From assembly GCA_021613335.1 (NCBI GenBank), contig JAJTWR010000365.1:800001-864000 (forward strand): a stretch of DNA of 64,000 nucleotides, in the 5' to 3' direction. The notes under the pieces were generated by a model. It was not told the DNA's origin and ran no database searches. It saw only the letters and a list, made by a program, of their open reading frames with translations. Source of the stretch: Whitmania pigra. Its lineage: Eukaryota > Annelida > Clitellata > Hirudinida > Haemopidae. The stretch's first letter is position 1. Every line of letters starts with the position of its first letter. A program made the position numbers and the translations under genes. Of this stretch, positions 51,775-64,000 are shown piece by piece.

Positions 51775-53695
51775 TTAAAAAAAAACTAAAGTTAGCATTG
51801 TTAAATCATGCATTTAAAAATTCCATCCAATTTATATTTTTTTATTAAATTCTCTTGACTTAATAGCCTTGGTAATCAAATAAGTATGCTAATGTTAATA
51901 AATATATTAATTTTCTTTGAAGGTTTTAAATTAACCTGTTATTGCAAGATGATTTCAAGAAAATAATTTTTAATTACTTAATTATACAGTTAAAAAAATT
52001 AAGGGATTGTGGTAATTATTGCACATTAAAATGGTTTATGCAACTAAAAGTTTCGAAAGTTAGACTTCAACCGAATGGCGCAATAGGTTAGGGTTAAAAA
52101 GGTCGAAATAAATCAGGGTCACAATATTACCATTTATTTTTGTCCAGTATTACATTAAGTTATTAAGATGTTGAAATAAATCAACTGATGTTGTAAGAGA
52201 AAGCAAAAATTGAAATTACAAAAACTATTATCGTACCTCATTTCGTAACGGTTGAAGCGGTTCCAAAAGCTCTCACATTGAAACGAGTAATATCGAAGGC
52301 AAAGCGCATCTTCAAAGTATTTTCTGTGCCACTGTGAGCAAAAAATAATCTCAGCTTACAAAGAACTCGAAAGCCAAAAGAACTCAATCTAATGAGGTGA
52401 TAAGTTCCTACCCTCTTCACATATCGATAAAAAGCGTATCAAGAAATCATTAAGCGGATAACATTATTACCACTCGAGTGGCTACCAAGAGGTTGAAGGT
52501 ATTCGCGGTTGAAACGGATTTGCGCAAATGAGGGACAACAATAAAAAAGGTTGCAATTTTCAAATTAATTTAAAAGTCTGTTACACTTTTGAAAGAATTT
52601 AAAAAATAGTTTTGAAATAAGACAATTCTCTGTATAACAGTTTGTATGAATCATATTTAATAATTAATTATTTTAAAAAATGGATGAGTGACGAGATATT
52701 TGGAAAAAATATTTTTACTGGAAATCTAAATTTCTAGAATTTATCATTACAATAAATGAGAAAGTGCTGGAATGGACGCTGATGACGCAAGATGAACATG
52801 ATTCAGAACAAATATTCTGATAACGTGAGGTATTGTGAGACGTAATGTGGTTCAACCATCTCAGCCTCTTTTGTTTATTCATCTTGGGACAATCCAGTGT
52901 CAGCGTGAGAAGTTAGGATCAATTGGAGTTTACTTGAAATAAGTAACTTAATATTTATTTAATGTAGTAATGTTGAAATGATGTTTAAATATATGAGTTT
53001 AAGTAATTAGTCTATTATAATTATTTAAATATTTGTAATAAGAATAAAAATAAAAAATAAAAATAATAATCTTACTCGTTGCTTGGAGAGTTGCACTTAA
53101 AAATCAAATTAATATTCATGCAATGATTATCCGCCAAAACAATGGTTATATTATGTTCGCGTATTAACTGCAGAAATTCAAGAGTTACCGAATGCAGGTG
53201 TTTAATTATAAACCATTACACACTTCAGACATTAATTCATTAATATTATTATCAAATCAACAAGAACTACAGAAGTATCAATAACATAACTCTCCAAATA
53301 TTCAGTAATAATTCAAAATAATTTTTTGCATTTGATGTAAAGCATCCGAATTTGATATTTTGCAAATGTACGAATATGGACTTTAAAATTTAATTATTAT
53401 ATTTAATATAATATTATAATATATCTATATATATATTTTATTCGCTATTTTCTGAGCGCGCTACATAAATGGTAGGCAAAAAGAGCCTCAGGCACTAGGG
53501 CGTTTCATGATTTCACTAAAATTACCGAATAATAATAATAAAAATAAAATAATAATTATAATAGCAATAATAATAATAATAAGTGTTGGTATAGAAAATA
53601 ATTTACAGTCTGAAATGGCATTGAATTGAAAGTATGAGAACATGTTTATTGGATGACGTGTTTCGGAATCCTGTAACATTTGTAATTCATTCTCA
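51775..53695. other. AT-rich sequence; one weak exon-like stretch
   Basis: On the - strand 52331-52238 could be a terminal exon (TTTGCTCACAG acceptor, then LKMRFAFDITRFNVRAFGTA and a stop), but no upstream exon fits its phase. A SINE-tail word GCGCTACATAAATG lies at 53457. Nothing else is recognised. Confidence 0.35.
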
Positions 53696-53714
53696 ATCAT
53701 TTCTCACTTATTTA

Positions 53715-53810
53715 CCATACAAATATCAACATCGTCGTCGTCATCATCGCCATCTTTATCATCATCAACATCACCATCATCGTCATCTTCATCATTATCA
53801 CCGTCATGTC
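53715..53810 (+). repeat. Imperfect (ATC/GTC)n tract
   Basis: CATCATC and CGTCGTC words alternate, giving His/Arg-rich open frames that are artefacts of the repeat. Confidence 0.85.
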
Positions 53811-53939
53811 CAAATCAATACTTTCGACTTCCTGTATCCGTCGTACAACAATTATTAATGAGGTATTGTGAGACATAATATATGCATATTATTATTGACT
53901 GAATTATTAACTACTATTAACTAAAAGTGGTTATCAGCG

Positions 53940-54545
53940 CAACTGGAAAGTTGATAGAGTCCATTAGAGTTGCAAAGAATACATGGTCCTACAGGTTGAA
54001 TACAGGATGAGAATAAGCAGGAAAGCAAGTTATGGTTCAGCTTGATTGAAAGCACAATTGAAACTCTGATTACAGATGTTGAAAAAGTGACTGATTCAAA
54101 TAGCAATGAATTGTGAGAAACAAAAAAACAAAACAACGTCATTGTGTACAACTTAACAGAAGACGTTGACAAGTTAAAAGATAAAAACATTGTGTCAAAA
54201 CGTCTAAAAGAAATCGATGGAAAGAAAATGAACAATGAAATCTTGGAAAGTTTCAGTATTGGCAAAAGAGTTGAATCTTCAAGACAAGACCATTGTTAAT
54301 AAAATTTGATAACTTGCCTACCAAGAACTTCATTCTGGACAACTGCAAGAAATTAAAGGAGATAAATTAAAAGAAAGAGTGAACAATTTAGGAAAGTAAT
54401 CTTTAGTCGGGACCTTTTGAAGGAAGACAGAGAAGAATACAAGAAATTATTTGAAAAAAACATAAAAAAAAGTCAATCAAAAAGGAGGAAGCAGCAAGTG
54501 GGTGATCAGGATCAAGGGTCAACCTGGGGCTTTCCATGCTGTCGA
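53940..54545 (+). mobile_element. LINE ORF1-like fragment
   Basis: Interrupted frames read NNVIVYNLTEDVDKLKDKNI, VSKRLKEI, LLIKFDNLPTKNFILDNCKK, and VIFSRDLLKEDREEYKKLFE. This block order (NVIVxNxxE, then KFD, then RDLxxEDREEYKKL) is found in ORF1 proteins of CR1/jockey/L1-like LINEs. Frames change at least twice and stops interrupt it, so it is a dead fragment. Confidence 0.6.
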
Positions 54546-54799
54546 AGGTCTGAATTGAATTGAATTACATTTTTGTTCTCGAGGACCTCGGTTTTGATTT
54601 GAACGATTTGAGCACGTATAATTGTACAATTGTGCAGTTTCAGTTATTTCAACAAGTATTTTAGAAAACTCTCGAGGAGATCCCGAGACATGATGAAATT
54701 TTCGGACGTAGTTTTTTGGACTGATTGTTCCGGATTGGTTTTGGTCGGGATAATAAACTTCGTGAAAAGTCTTAAATAAAAAAAATAAAAAAAATAATA

Positions 54800-55192
<393 letters not shown>

Positions 55193-57865
55193 CAAATTCC
55201 TGTTATTGTTTTCTGCACCAAACGTTCTACTTGCATGAACTTGTTGTTTTCAAATGTCTGATGTGAACTTATTTCGTGACATTAAACCATCCTGTATCAC
55301 ATTACATCACACATTTTTACGACAATGTAAATTAGATTGACCAAATTATAACCGTTTGTTTACCCTATGATTGTTAAACCTTTTATTATTACATATGAAG
55401 GTTTGTGAATAAATTAATATATTATGAAATGGTTGTAATATTACACAATAATATATTTTTAATTTAAATATGGTGTTTATGATGATATTGTTTGTAAAAG
55501 CACGTCTAGAAATTCAGAAAATTATATTTAACATTTATTTCCAGAATACATAATGAGATAAAGTAATTTCAAGGTTACATAGATAATTATTTGTTAGTTA
55601 TGTAAGACAACATATTGTTATTTTGTAAATTGCGATTTTGAAATGTTTGTGTTTTGTATGGTTTCTTCTTCTTAAACAGATTGTGAACGGTAACTTTTGT
55701 GATGAGACCCAAATTTTTAACATTTCTTTTAACTTTCGATCATTTTTCTCGTAAAATGCATTAAAAATTCAAGCATTTATTTTCAACTTCGGCATTTGCA
55801 TTTGTTCTTGTAACACCTTTCTTGGATAACCATTAATTTGCTTGTTTAAAAACATATTTGTTTTATTCGTTTTTATTTTTTAATCCTTTTATCATTTTTT
55901 ATTCATTTTTTAAATGAGATCGATTATAAGATATATGCAACGGACTATAATCAAATAAATAAATAAATAAAGGTATATTGACATTCTACTAAGGATACTG
56001 AAAAGATGGGCCACATGCAAAATTGAAGGCTTGACAAAAATATTCCTTCCACATGTAACAAATGTGTTCTTTGTTTAGCAGGTGCGCCAAAAATCACCAA
56101 TGACGTGATATCATTTTATTATTCTGCATTATTATTATTATTATTGTTATTATTATTATGAATTATCAGTCAAGTAATTTAACTTACATCACTGATTATT
56201 TAATTTATCAAATATTATAGTTCATTTCCTCAAGTTAGAAAGTAATTTATTATTTTTAAGTAATTAATAATGGAGTTAGATAAATATATAAAAATATGCT
56301 TCCCACGATGTTAGACTCAAAAGATTCTCACGCAAACATTCCTCCTGCTGGACACGCTTCAATGGATAAAACTAAATAAAAACTAAATAACAACTGAATA
56401 ATTGTTGTTTTTATCTGCTATATGTCTGTTATTATTGAACTATTAACTTTTTAAACATAAAATTATGGAAGATGGGCTCATAAAAAAATGGGTTATTATT
56501 GTTGTTGAAGATGTTGCCGTTATTATTATTGTAACTATTATTGTTATTGTTATTATTATTATTATTTTAAATTTAAAAATCAATAAAATCCTGTGGAAAA
56601 TCGCCTCATGATAAACGTGCTAGTGCACAGGGATGTTCACCCTTTTACGATATTCTTTTGAAACTCCCTTCAAAGATGGTCACATTACTATTTAATACGC
56701 TTGTCAGTCTTACAAAGTAATACACTTGCTAACCACATCCATTATTTCACATGTTAGTGTTAATTAAGTTAAACCATTAATAATTTATTACATTTTGATT
56801 TTCCTAGTCCCAACCAGTAATAATCATGATGGACATAGAAAAAGGTATTAAAAAATGTATTCGAAACATGGAATCAATACTCGACAAAATACGCATTCAT
56901 CTGTCAAGAGGGCGTGGCCATGCGTGGGTGTCGTGATCTCTCCCCAAGGTTCTCTTATCGACTCAATGACGAATTGCAACATTTTTTTGTTCGTAAATCG
57001 TCATTTTAAATTATGAATTGTTTCTTCACATCATATATATATTATTTGATAAGGCTACTGTGTTACACGTAAATATGTAAATGTACATTTGAATAAGCCT
57101 ATACATTATATTATTTTTTTTAAGATTTGGTTAAACTTTTAAGGATATATTCTTAATCGAAAATGTCTGCTTAAACATTTTATTTGACTTACCAAATTTT
57201 GATTGGTCGAAAAGTTATGCAAGTGTTAAATTCTTTGAGAGCCTATTTCTAATATCTTTAACACAATTTCATTAAATTACACCCTTATATTAATATTAGT
57301 AACGTCATTAAAATATTCATCATGTGAAAGGTTGTTGAATGGGATTTTTGGAGAACCAGTCTAGGAACACCTGTATGCTATGATCGATATTTGCATAATT
57401 TATGATGATGAGTCCCGAATCAATGGCCCCGTTTTTGTTCGACAATAACAAATGATTTTGCTCATTATTTTAAATTTAATGTAACTAGATATATTTTACT
57501 ATACGTAACTGCATTTATTATTCATTGTAATTTTAAATAGACATAAATTCTCTAGAAACAGTAAGGAGGCCTTTTTTTAATGCAACAAATCTCTTCCAAT
57601 ATTTGTAAGTTGTTTCGGTAATTATCAATATTGCTTAAAAGTACATTTACTGTTTGTCTATAAAACCAAATCCGAAGCAAAACGTCTATGAATAATTGAA
57701 TAATACATATAAAATTAGGAAAACAGTCTCAGGGAAATGTTTAAAATGTTGTGAATAAATATTTTCAAAGCTTACTGAAAACTTCTTAAGGCCTTCAATT
57801 GAACATGAAAATGTTAAGTGAAGTCGTTATTCGCTCTTAGCCAGAATTGTTTCAAAGGTTGCATT
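55193..57865. other. AT-rich sequence, no gene recognised
   Basis: A possible retroposon tail (CTATAATCAAATAAATAAAT) lies near 55945-55975 and small ATT/GTT tracts near 56120 and 56520-56565. No coding signal is seen. Confidence 0.5.
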
Positions 57866-57938
57866 TCGTATTAATAATAATAGTAATAATAATAACAATA
57901 ATAATAATAATAATAACATTAATAATAATAATAATAGT

Positions 57939-57983
<45 letters not shown>

Positions 57984-57988
57984 TATTA
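57866..57988 (+). repeat. (AAT)n microsatellite with variants
   Basis: AAT array with AGT, AAC and ATT variant triplets. Confidence 0.93.
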
Positions 57989-59725
57989 TGATTAAAACTA
58001 ATTAAAACATTAATCAACGCACTACTACAGAATATAACAATGCGAAACAATTGTATGAAACTTTTTGAACAATTCGATGCTGTTATGTTCAAAACCCTGC
58101 TTGGTTAAAAACAATCAAATTCATCGATTGCTTGATCAATGCGAAGCATATTTGTTCATTGTAATTCATAATAACAACATTCAATACTACTTGTGATGTC
58201 AATGTGATGCATTTCAAGCATTGAATTTAATTGCCAGCATTTTTAACATTAATATTAATTATTGTCATTATTAAGGTTACTATGTATAGTACGCTTGTGG
58301 TGAGGAAGATACTGATTATTGTTCTTAATTATTATTTAATTATTTTTTTTAAGCAAATACTTTCATTTGGTCGGTGTTACAACCTCTTATAGACGTATTC
58401 GTTCATTAACAATCATCGGATTTTCCATGAAATTCTCATCGAATGACTCTTTAAAAAACAAAAAAAAAACATTTCTGTGAATTTCCTTCAAAATGGATTT
58501 TTTTTGTCAAAACGTTTGTGCGTCATTCTTGGGTTTAAGTTGCATAGGATTGAATCTTGAATTGGATTTTTTAGGCTGGAAATTCTGGAATGAATGTTTA
58601 ATGTTTAAGGGTTTTTCCGAGTTTTATTAGGACATTTGCAATTTTACAAAACTCTTATTTATTTGATTATTATTATAATAATATATTTTAGTTATTAATT
58701 TTATAAATTATAATTTTTATATTTTATATATTAAAGTCAATATGGAATAAAGTTTTATAAGCATGTTCAAAAAGACTACAAAATTATTATGATTTAATTT
58801 TGCAACGTAAAATTATGAAATGCACCTATTATTATTATTAGAATTATGTAATAATACCGTCAATACTGTTAACACCTGATGAATATAATTGTACCACCAT
58901 ATTTCAGTTATGAAAGCAAAAAGTCAAGTCAAATCAATTGCAGAAGTAATAAATTCTTGCCAATTCAATATTTATTGATTCAATATATGATAAAAGAATG
59001 CACCCAATGACTTCAAGTATTGTCACAGCACATTCAGTAATGATATAATATCGCAATATATCACAATGGCTTTGCGTCTCTATAGAAGCTGTGGCTCTAT
59101 GAATCTGACAAAACCAAATAAAAGTATATTTTATATATTAACGTCGACACGGGATTTGAAATATTAGGCAATTATTTTTTTATTGAATTTTTATCAACAT
59201 CTGCTTCATAAATATTGAATGAAGAACTTGAATGAATGAATGGCCTGACTTGGCGAGTAATGTTAGTAATTATGTCTATTATCCAATTAATTTCCCTAAA
59301 CACTTCAATTTTTCATCAAATAATTTATTTACACATGTAATTTAAGGCTTGTTCAGCCAGTTGATGAGGCAAATGAGCCTGTTTATGTTGTCTGGAGAAA
59401 GGTTTGCTATTTAAGACATGCCAGACCAAGCAAATAAAGCTGGTGGAGCTAGGCATTTGAATGCCAGCCTAATATAACAAGGCCATGTGATGGTTGACTG
59501 TTTCTATTCCACCATTTGCCACCATTCCAGTAGGCAGCCACTTTTATCGATCTCCGGTTCAGCTCCACAACGAGTTAAAGCCCTCATTACATTAAATGAC
59601 ACTCATCTACCTCGTGACACAAAGTGGTTCCTCGTCCTCAAAGTCATTGGAATATTCCAAGAGAATCTTCCTCTTCTTTTTATTCAGTAACACTGGTAAT
59701 TTCTTTGCATAGGGCTGAGTAACAA
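57989..59725. other. AT-rich sequence, no gene recognised
   Basis: A GC-richer patch at 59340-59690 has open frames on + strand without splice context and may be an old repeat. Nothing certain. Confidence 0.4.
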
Positions 59726-59727
59726 TA

Positions 59728-59800
59728 TCTGAGAAATTAAATAAAACAGTATCTGAGAAATTAAATAAAACAATATCTGAGAAATTAAATAAAACTAAAC
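59728..59800 (+). repeat. Three tandem copies of a 24-26 bp unit
   Basis: The unit TATCTGAGAAATTAAATAA plus AACA recurs three times in a row. Confidence 0.93.
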
Positions 59801-61440
59801 GTGCCTCCAAAGATCATCTTACCATCGTTACTTGTGGCCATCTTTCTTTATAAACAAAAGGAAAGTAGGAAGAGCACAATAAAGACTTGAATTTTTTGAT
59901 AAAAATATTTCAAATTGAAAATAATACTTTTTTTTATTTAACGAATTAATCGTAGCATTAATTATTTTAATCGCATTAATCTCCCGTTAACGCATAAACA
60001 GCCCTAATGTTACATTATAATATATTAATATTACATTATAGTGCTATTGAATATAACACGATGTATGTGATAACATTATTTAGTTGGTAACAATAAAAAT
60101 AATTACAATGTAATCATTCACTTTCAATTATTTTTTCCTCGCAATTGTTACAAAAAATCGACGCTTAATTAATTTTGCAAGCTTTCTTTCAATATTAATC
60201 TATCCTAATATTGTTCCCCAGATTATCATCGGAGGTAATAAATAGCTTAAAGTTTCCCTTTTTTATTTTAAGACGACATTTACTGAGCGGTCGAATTTAG
60301 CATTTGAAATTCGGAAAGTTACGGGTTAAAGTTTAATTTGTCGATAAAAATTAATTATTATAATTAAATTATGGGTCATTCCATCAGTATTATTTTATTA
60401 TTAATGGAATATTTATATTAAGTGAACTTTTTGAAATATATTTTAAGTGTTCAAATAATATTTTGTCTAACATTTAAAATATTGATTCGTATTTATAATT
60501 CTAAATTTAAATCTTTATTACTTTTCCAGAATTTCTAATCAACACGCTTCAGCACAAAGGAACACTGGCTTCTGGAAGACATTTCCGCACAATTTAGTCC
60601 ACCGTCACATTAAGGATGTGAAACATTGAAATTATTTGGAGCTTCATTTTTTCCCTGAGACCTTAACTTGTGTTTCCAAATTTCGACAACACAGGATCTG
60701 GTCTTGGGAAAGAAATGTCGTTTTCTAAAGAAAAATTATTTCTGTTGAATTTATCCTAGAATTTCTAAGATTCATGTTTTATTGTGATTTAGCTATTTGT
60801 GAATTATTGGTATTTGGTTTTACTGTAAAAATGTTTCACGCATCAAACTTTTTGAAATGTTTCAAAATAAAAGACCTCAGTTTGTTTAATATTGGATGTG
60901 ACGATCAATATTGGATATTTAATCAAACATTTGCAACATACATCAGAAAAATGAATTTGCTATAAAATGAAATATTTAATTAACCTACTTCAAACATTAA
61001 TATTATTATTAATGAATTTTAACGCTTTTGATAAGCCAACACTTGAAAAGTGAAAAATGATTAATATGCATAACTTAAATTGCGATTATGTGACAGTAAA
61101 ATAATTTGTAAAGGAATCATAAACAATTTCTTAATATAATAGCGTATCCTTTAGAATATATTACCAATGCGATATGTTCAATCATTCTTATAATTGTTTA
61201 ACATTAAACTATAAGCCAGCTATATCATCTTGAAATTGAACTGCGCATTTCTATTATTTAGAACAAATTTATATTTATCTTATATTATCATTGTACCTAC
61301 TGATATGTATCATATTGGAATTATTATTTAATTAACCCTAATTAAAATGAAGAACAAATATTAAATTGAACTAGATTAATTTATAACATAATCGCATAAG
61401 TCAAACATTCATCGCATTGTAGCAATAAATATAACTTTAA
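59801..61440. other. AT-rich sequence with a weak terminal-exon candidate
   Basis: A good acceptor (TTACTTTTCCAG) at 60529 precedes two overlapping open frames, of about 22 and 32 codons, before stops. Neither gives a recognised family. No other gene is seen. Confidence 0.4.
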
Positions 61441-61445
61441 TTATT

Positions 61446-61634
61446 GTGATGATGATATCCATGACGATGACGACGACGACGACGATGATGATGATGACGA
61501 TGATGACGACGATGACGATGATGACGACGATGACGATGATGACGACGATGACGATGATGACGACGATGACGATGATGACGACGAGGATGACGATGATGAC
61601 GACGATGACGACGATGATGATGATGATGATAACA
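61446..61634 (+). repeat. GAT/GAC minisatellite with an 18-bp period
   Basis: A higher-order unit GACGACGATGACGATGAT repeats about five times between about 61495 and 61585, flanked by simple GAT and GAC triplets. One copy carries a GAG variant. Confidence 0.93.
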
Positions 61635-61639
61635 ATAAT

Positions 61640-63290
61640 AACAATGTAAAAACAAATAATAATAAGCATTCTACATTTTTTTATATTATTAAAAAATACG
61701 GTTCTAATAACAATTTGAGGTAATATGTTAAGTTAATTAATAGAAGATACAGTACATCGAAGCCATTTGTCGTTGTGATGAAAAGTAAACAATGATTGAA
61801 AAACATGAGGAGGACAATTTCGGATAATTTCAGCTGGAATTAATTGATGTATTTTAATGCCATTACTATTAAAAATGATTTTGCTTAGTAAATTATAATA
61901 TCGCATTATCTGATATGTATTGTTATCACAATCTGATGGACAACATAAAATAAGTGATGTTTTATGTTTAAAAAAATTGTTTTACCTTAGCAACTGGCAG
62001 CCAATGAGATCGTGTGATTAAATTTTTTTTAGATTAACCTAAGTCGATATAGATCGATGTTTCGTTATTGGATAAATAATTTTCGATATACCTTTTAACG
62101 AAAATGTATTATTATTATTATTATTACTATTATTATTATTATTATTGTCATTATTACACGAGCAGGATTATCCTCAAATAAAGAGATGAATAAAAACATT
62201 TGTTGAGAGTTTTGAGACGCTCAGGGAATTTATTACATTGAAGTGAAACTGCGCATTTGTATTTGAATTATCACAAAATAAATACTATATAGTAATACTA
62301 TATTGGTCTATGCACTGGTAACATTGTCACTAGAATAAATGTTTTATTTATGTAAAATCAATCAATAGATATCATGTGATTTTGAATTTGAAACAATTCA
62401 GACATTTTACAGTTAAAATCAGATACAGTCTTAGACACATACTTGGACATTTGCTCTCAATATCAGAGATGTCTTCTGCATCTTATCAGCCTCAACAGAC
62501 TTATTACGCTTAATAGGCTATAGTTTCTTTCTCGTAAATTATTCTGAATTTTTACTATCAAGACCACCCACAGGTTATAAAATACATAAAATTTGTAAAT
62601 AAATCGTTTGTTAGTTGAACAATTGAAGAATGTCTTAGCTAGAATGCGATTTCTAGCTTTGTTGGATATTCCAGCTTTAGTTTTTTTGAGGTTAAACTAG
62701 CTTATTTCTATTTATCGTTGTATCAATTTAAAAATTTATTTTAATTTATTAATTTACTAAATTAAATTAACTTATTTATATACTAACTTACTAAAGGATT
62801 TTAAATTATTGATTTATTTATTTAATAATTTATTGATAAAGAAGATGGTCTTCTCCTTTATGTAGTTATGTGTTAAACAAATTCACACACATAAACACAC
62901 AGACAGGCGTTCTCACGACTAAAACAACTTAGTTTATCTTTCAATATCTCACAATATCAGAGGTCTATTATTACATCGGCGAATAAAACTTATTCGCGAA
63001 TGTTTAAAGGAATCACATAAAAGTTATTACTCGATTATATAATTATAATATAAATTAAAGTTAAAATAACAATTAAAAGGTAATTGAATGCAGCTGTAAC
63101 GCGATGACAAAACAACTCTTGTTTACGAAGAAAAAATGATTAAATTAAACAAATGTACGTCATCAATCTTGAGATGGATTGATCAATTCAAAATCATTCG
63201 GAACAACTTGTTGGAATAGCCTTTTTAACACAATCAATTATTAAATCAATCTGCATTTAATTAGCCAATTATATTTCAATCAATTAATTT
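61640..63290. other. AT-rich sequence downstream of the tetraspanin-like gene
   Basis: An ATT tract lies near 62105-62150. No gene is recognised. Confidence 0.5.
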
Positions 63291-63295
63291 TCCAA

Positions 63296-63792
63296 TCAAT
63301 TTTTTGGAAAGACTTTGTTTTCCTGCATGACGACGCATATCATGACCAATATGATGACCTGAATTCATAACAACTCGTAATTAAAATCAATTACTTATAA
63401 TTATATCAATGTAAGCAATGTACTTATAATTATATCAATATAAGTAATACGATGATTAGAAGTAAAATTAATAATAAATAATTAATATCAATTACTTGTA
63501 ATTATATTGATGTAAGTACTTACATTTAAATGAGTATTTTGAATTAATTGATTATAACCTGTTTACATAAGTTTCATCATAATTGATTATTTGCGCACAC
63601 CTGAGTAATTACAGTTAATTACAACAAAGGTAATATAAAACTTCTATAAAACAAATATATTACAAAATAATGTAAATGATAAATTTTAGATATTTCAAAT
63701 TCCTTTACTTGTACGAAGATGGCAAAGATTCCAAAGGTCAGCACCTGACTTTTCATTCCACCGATTTCATTCCAAATTGCTTCCCTGCATCC
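63296..63792 (-). CDS. Last two exons of a probable tetraspanin (partial)
   Basis: On the - strand, exon 63792-63709 follows a good acceptor (TTTGTCAACAG) and reads GCREAIWNEIGGMKSQVLTF, GIFAIFVQ. It ends in phase 0 at a GTAAAG donor. Exon 63358-63296 follows an ATGAATTCAG acceptor and reads VIILVMICVVMQENKVFPKN then TGA. Joined, this is a Gly-Cys motif, a short linker, an uninterrupted hydrophobic helix of about 23 residues and a short cytoplasmic tail. That is the layout of the end of the large extracellular loop and the fourth transmembrane helix of tetraspanins. The CCG motif and helices 1-3 must lie beyond the right edge of the window or in exons not seen. Another four-pass or single-pass membrane protein remains possible. 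Confidence 0.6.
63400..63540 (+). repeat. Short tandem repeat in the last tetraspanin-like intron
   Basis: ACTTATAATTATATCAATGT and close variants occur three times between about 63390 and 63515, giving diverged tandem copies. Confidence 0.7.
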
Positions 63793-64000
63793 CTGTTGAC
63801 AAATTATTCATAAAAAATAGTAGACTAGATCTCTTTTACTTCATAATAATTATGCAAAATCACATTTTATTACAATTCTTTCTTGATTCCTTTGTTTCAA
63901 AAATATAAGTAATAATAATTTCTATGCTTATTATATGACAAGAATGTGTATTATAAAAATTAACGTAGATATAAATGTATCATCAAATACCTCAAAATCG
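63793..64000. other. AT-rich intron sequence at the right edge
   Basis: Presumed intron of the tetraspanin-like gene; no exon seen before the window ends. Confidence 0.4.

Noticed and set aside
52238..52331. - strand terminal exon containing LKMRFAFDITRFNVRAF
   Set aside because: The acceptor is fair, but the only nearby donor-ended stretch upstream does not match its phase.
60530..60627. Terminal exon after a good TTACTTTTCCAG acceptor
   Set aside because: Two different frames are open and neither gives a recognisable protein or a matching upstream exon.

Overview
The window is strongly AT-rich genomic DNA from an animal. It has spliced genes with GT-AG introns, long (ATT)n/(GAT)n triplet arrays, tRNA-derived SINEs and decayed LINE and DNA transposon copies. 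The gene families point to an invertebrate bilaterian, probably a protostome: a rhamnose-lectin/CUB-like receptor, a BCAP/BANK1/Dof-type adaptor that keeps its TIR domain, a doublecortin protein, a stefin, hydroxylysine kinase and a tetraspanin. No marker fixes the species. I see no bacterial, organellar or CRISPR sequence.

The left third is gene-dense on the + strand. A transmembrane receptor with a SUEL lectin domain occupies 1350-8586, with its 5' end missing. The adaptor gene at 9444-14265 has 11 exons, and its reading frame stays open through all ten introns. After about 4.5 kb with no recognised gene comes a 56-codon orphan ORF (18759-18929) and then a two-domain doublecortin gene (19550-23225). 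Next are two abutting, oppositely oriented LINE reverse transcriptase fragments (23720-25960).

The middle holds a complete three-exon stefin on the - strand (26337-26872), whose exons are all short. A lone good first coding exon lies on the - strand at 30441-30536. A six-exon hydroxylysine kinase (32316-37990) follows, with introns that contain a pogo/Tigger-like transposase and a LINE 3' end.

From 38 kb to 63 kb I find almost no protein-coding sequence: microsatellites, small tandem repeats, SINE and LINE fragments, and one TATA promoter with a possible 5' exon near 47.6-48.0 kb. At the right edge, two - strand exons (63296-63792) encode the C-terminal end of a probable tetraspanin whose remainder lies outside the window.

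The genes do not form an operon or an obvious pathway. The biologically most notable loci are the TIR-DBB-YxxM adaptor (a likely PI3-kinase recruiting scaffold), the doublecortin protein with two widely separated domains, and the lectin receptor with an unfamiliar cytoplasmic tail. All functional statements come from recognising families in conceptual translations; no search was run.
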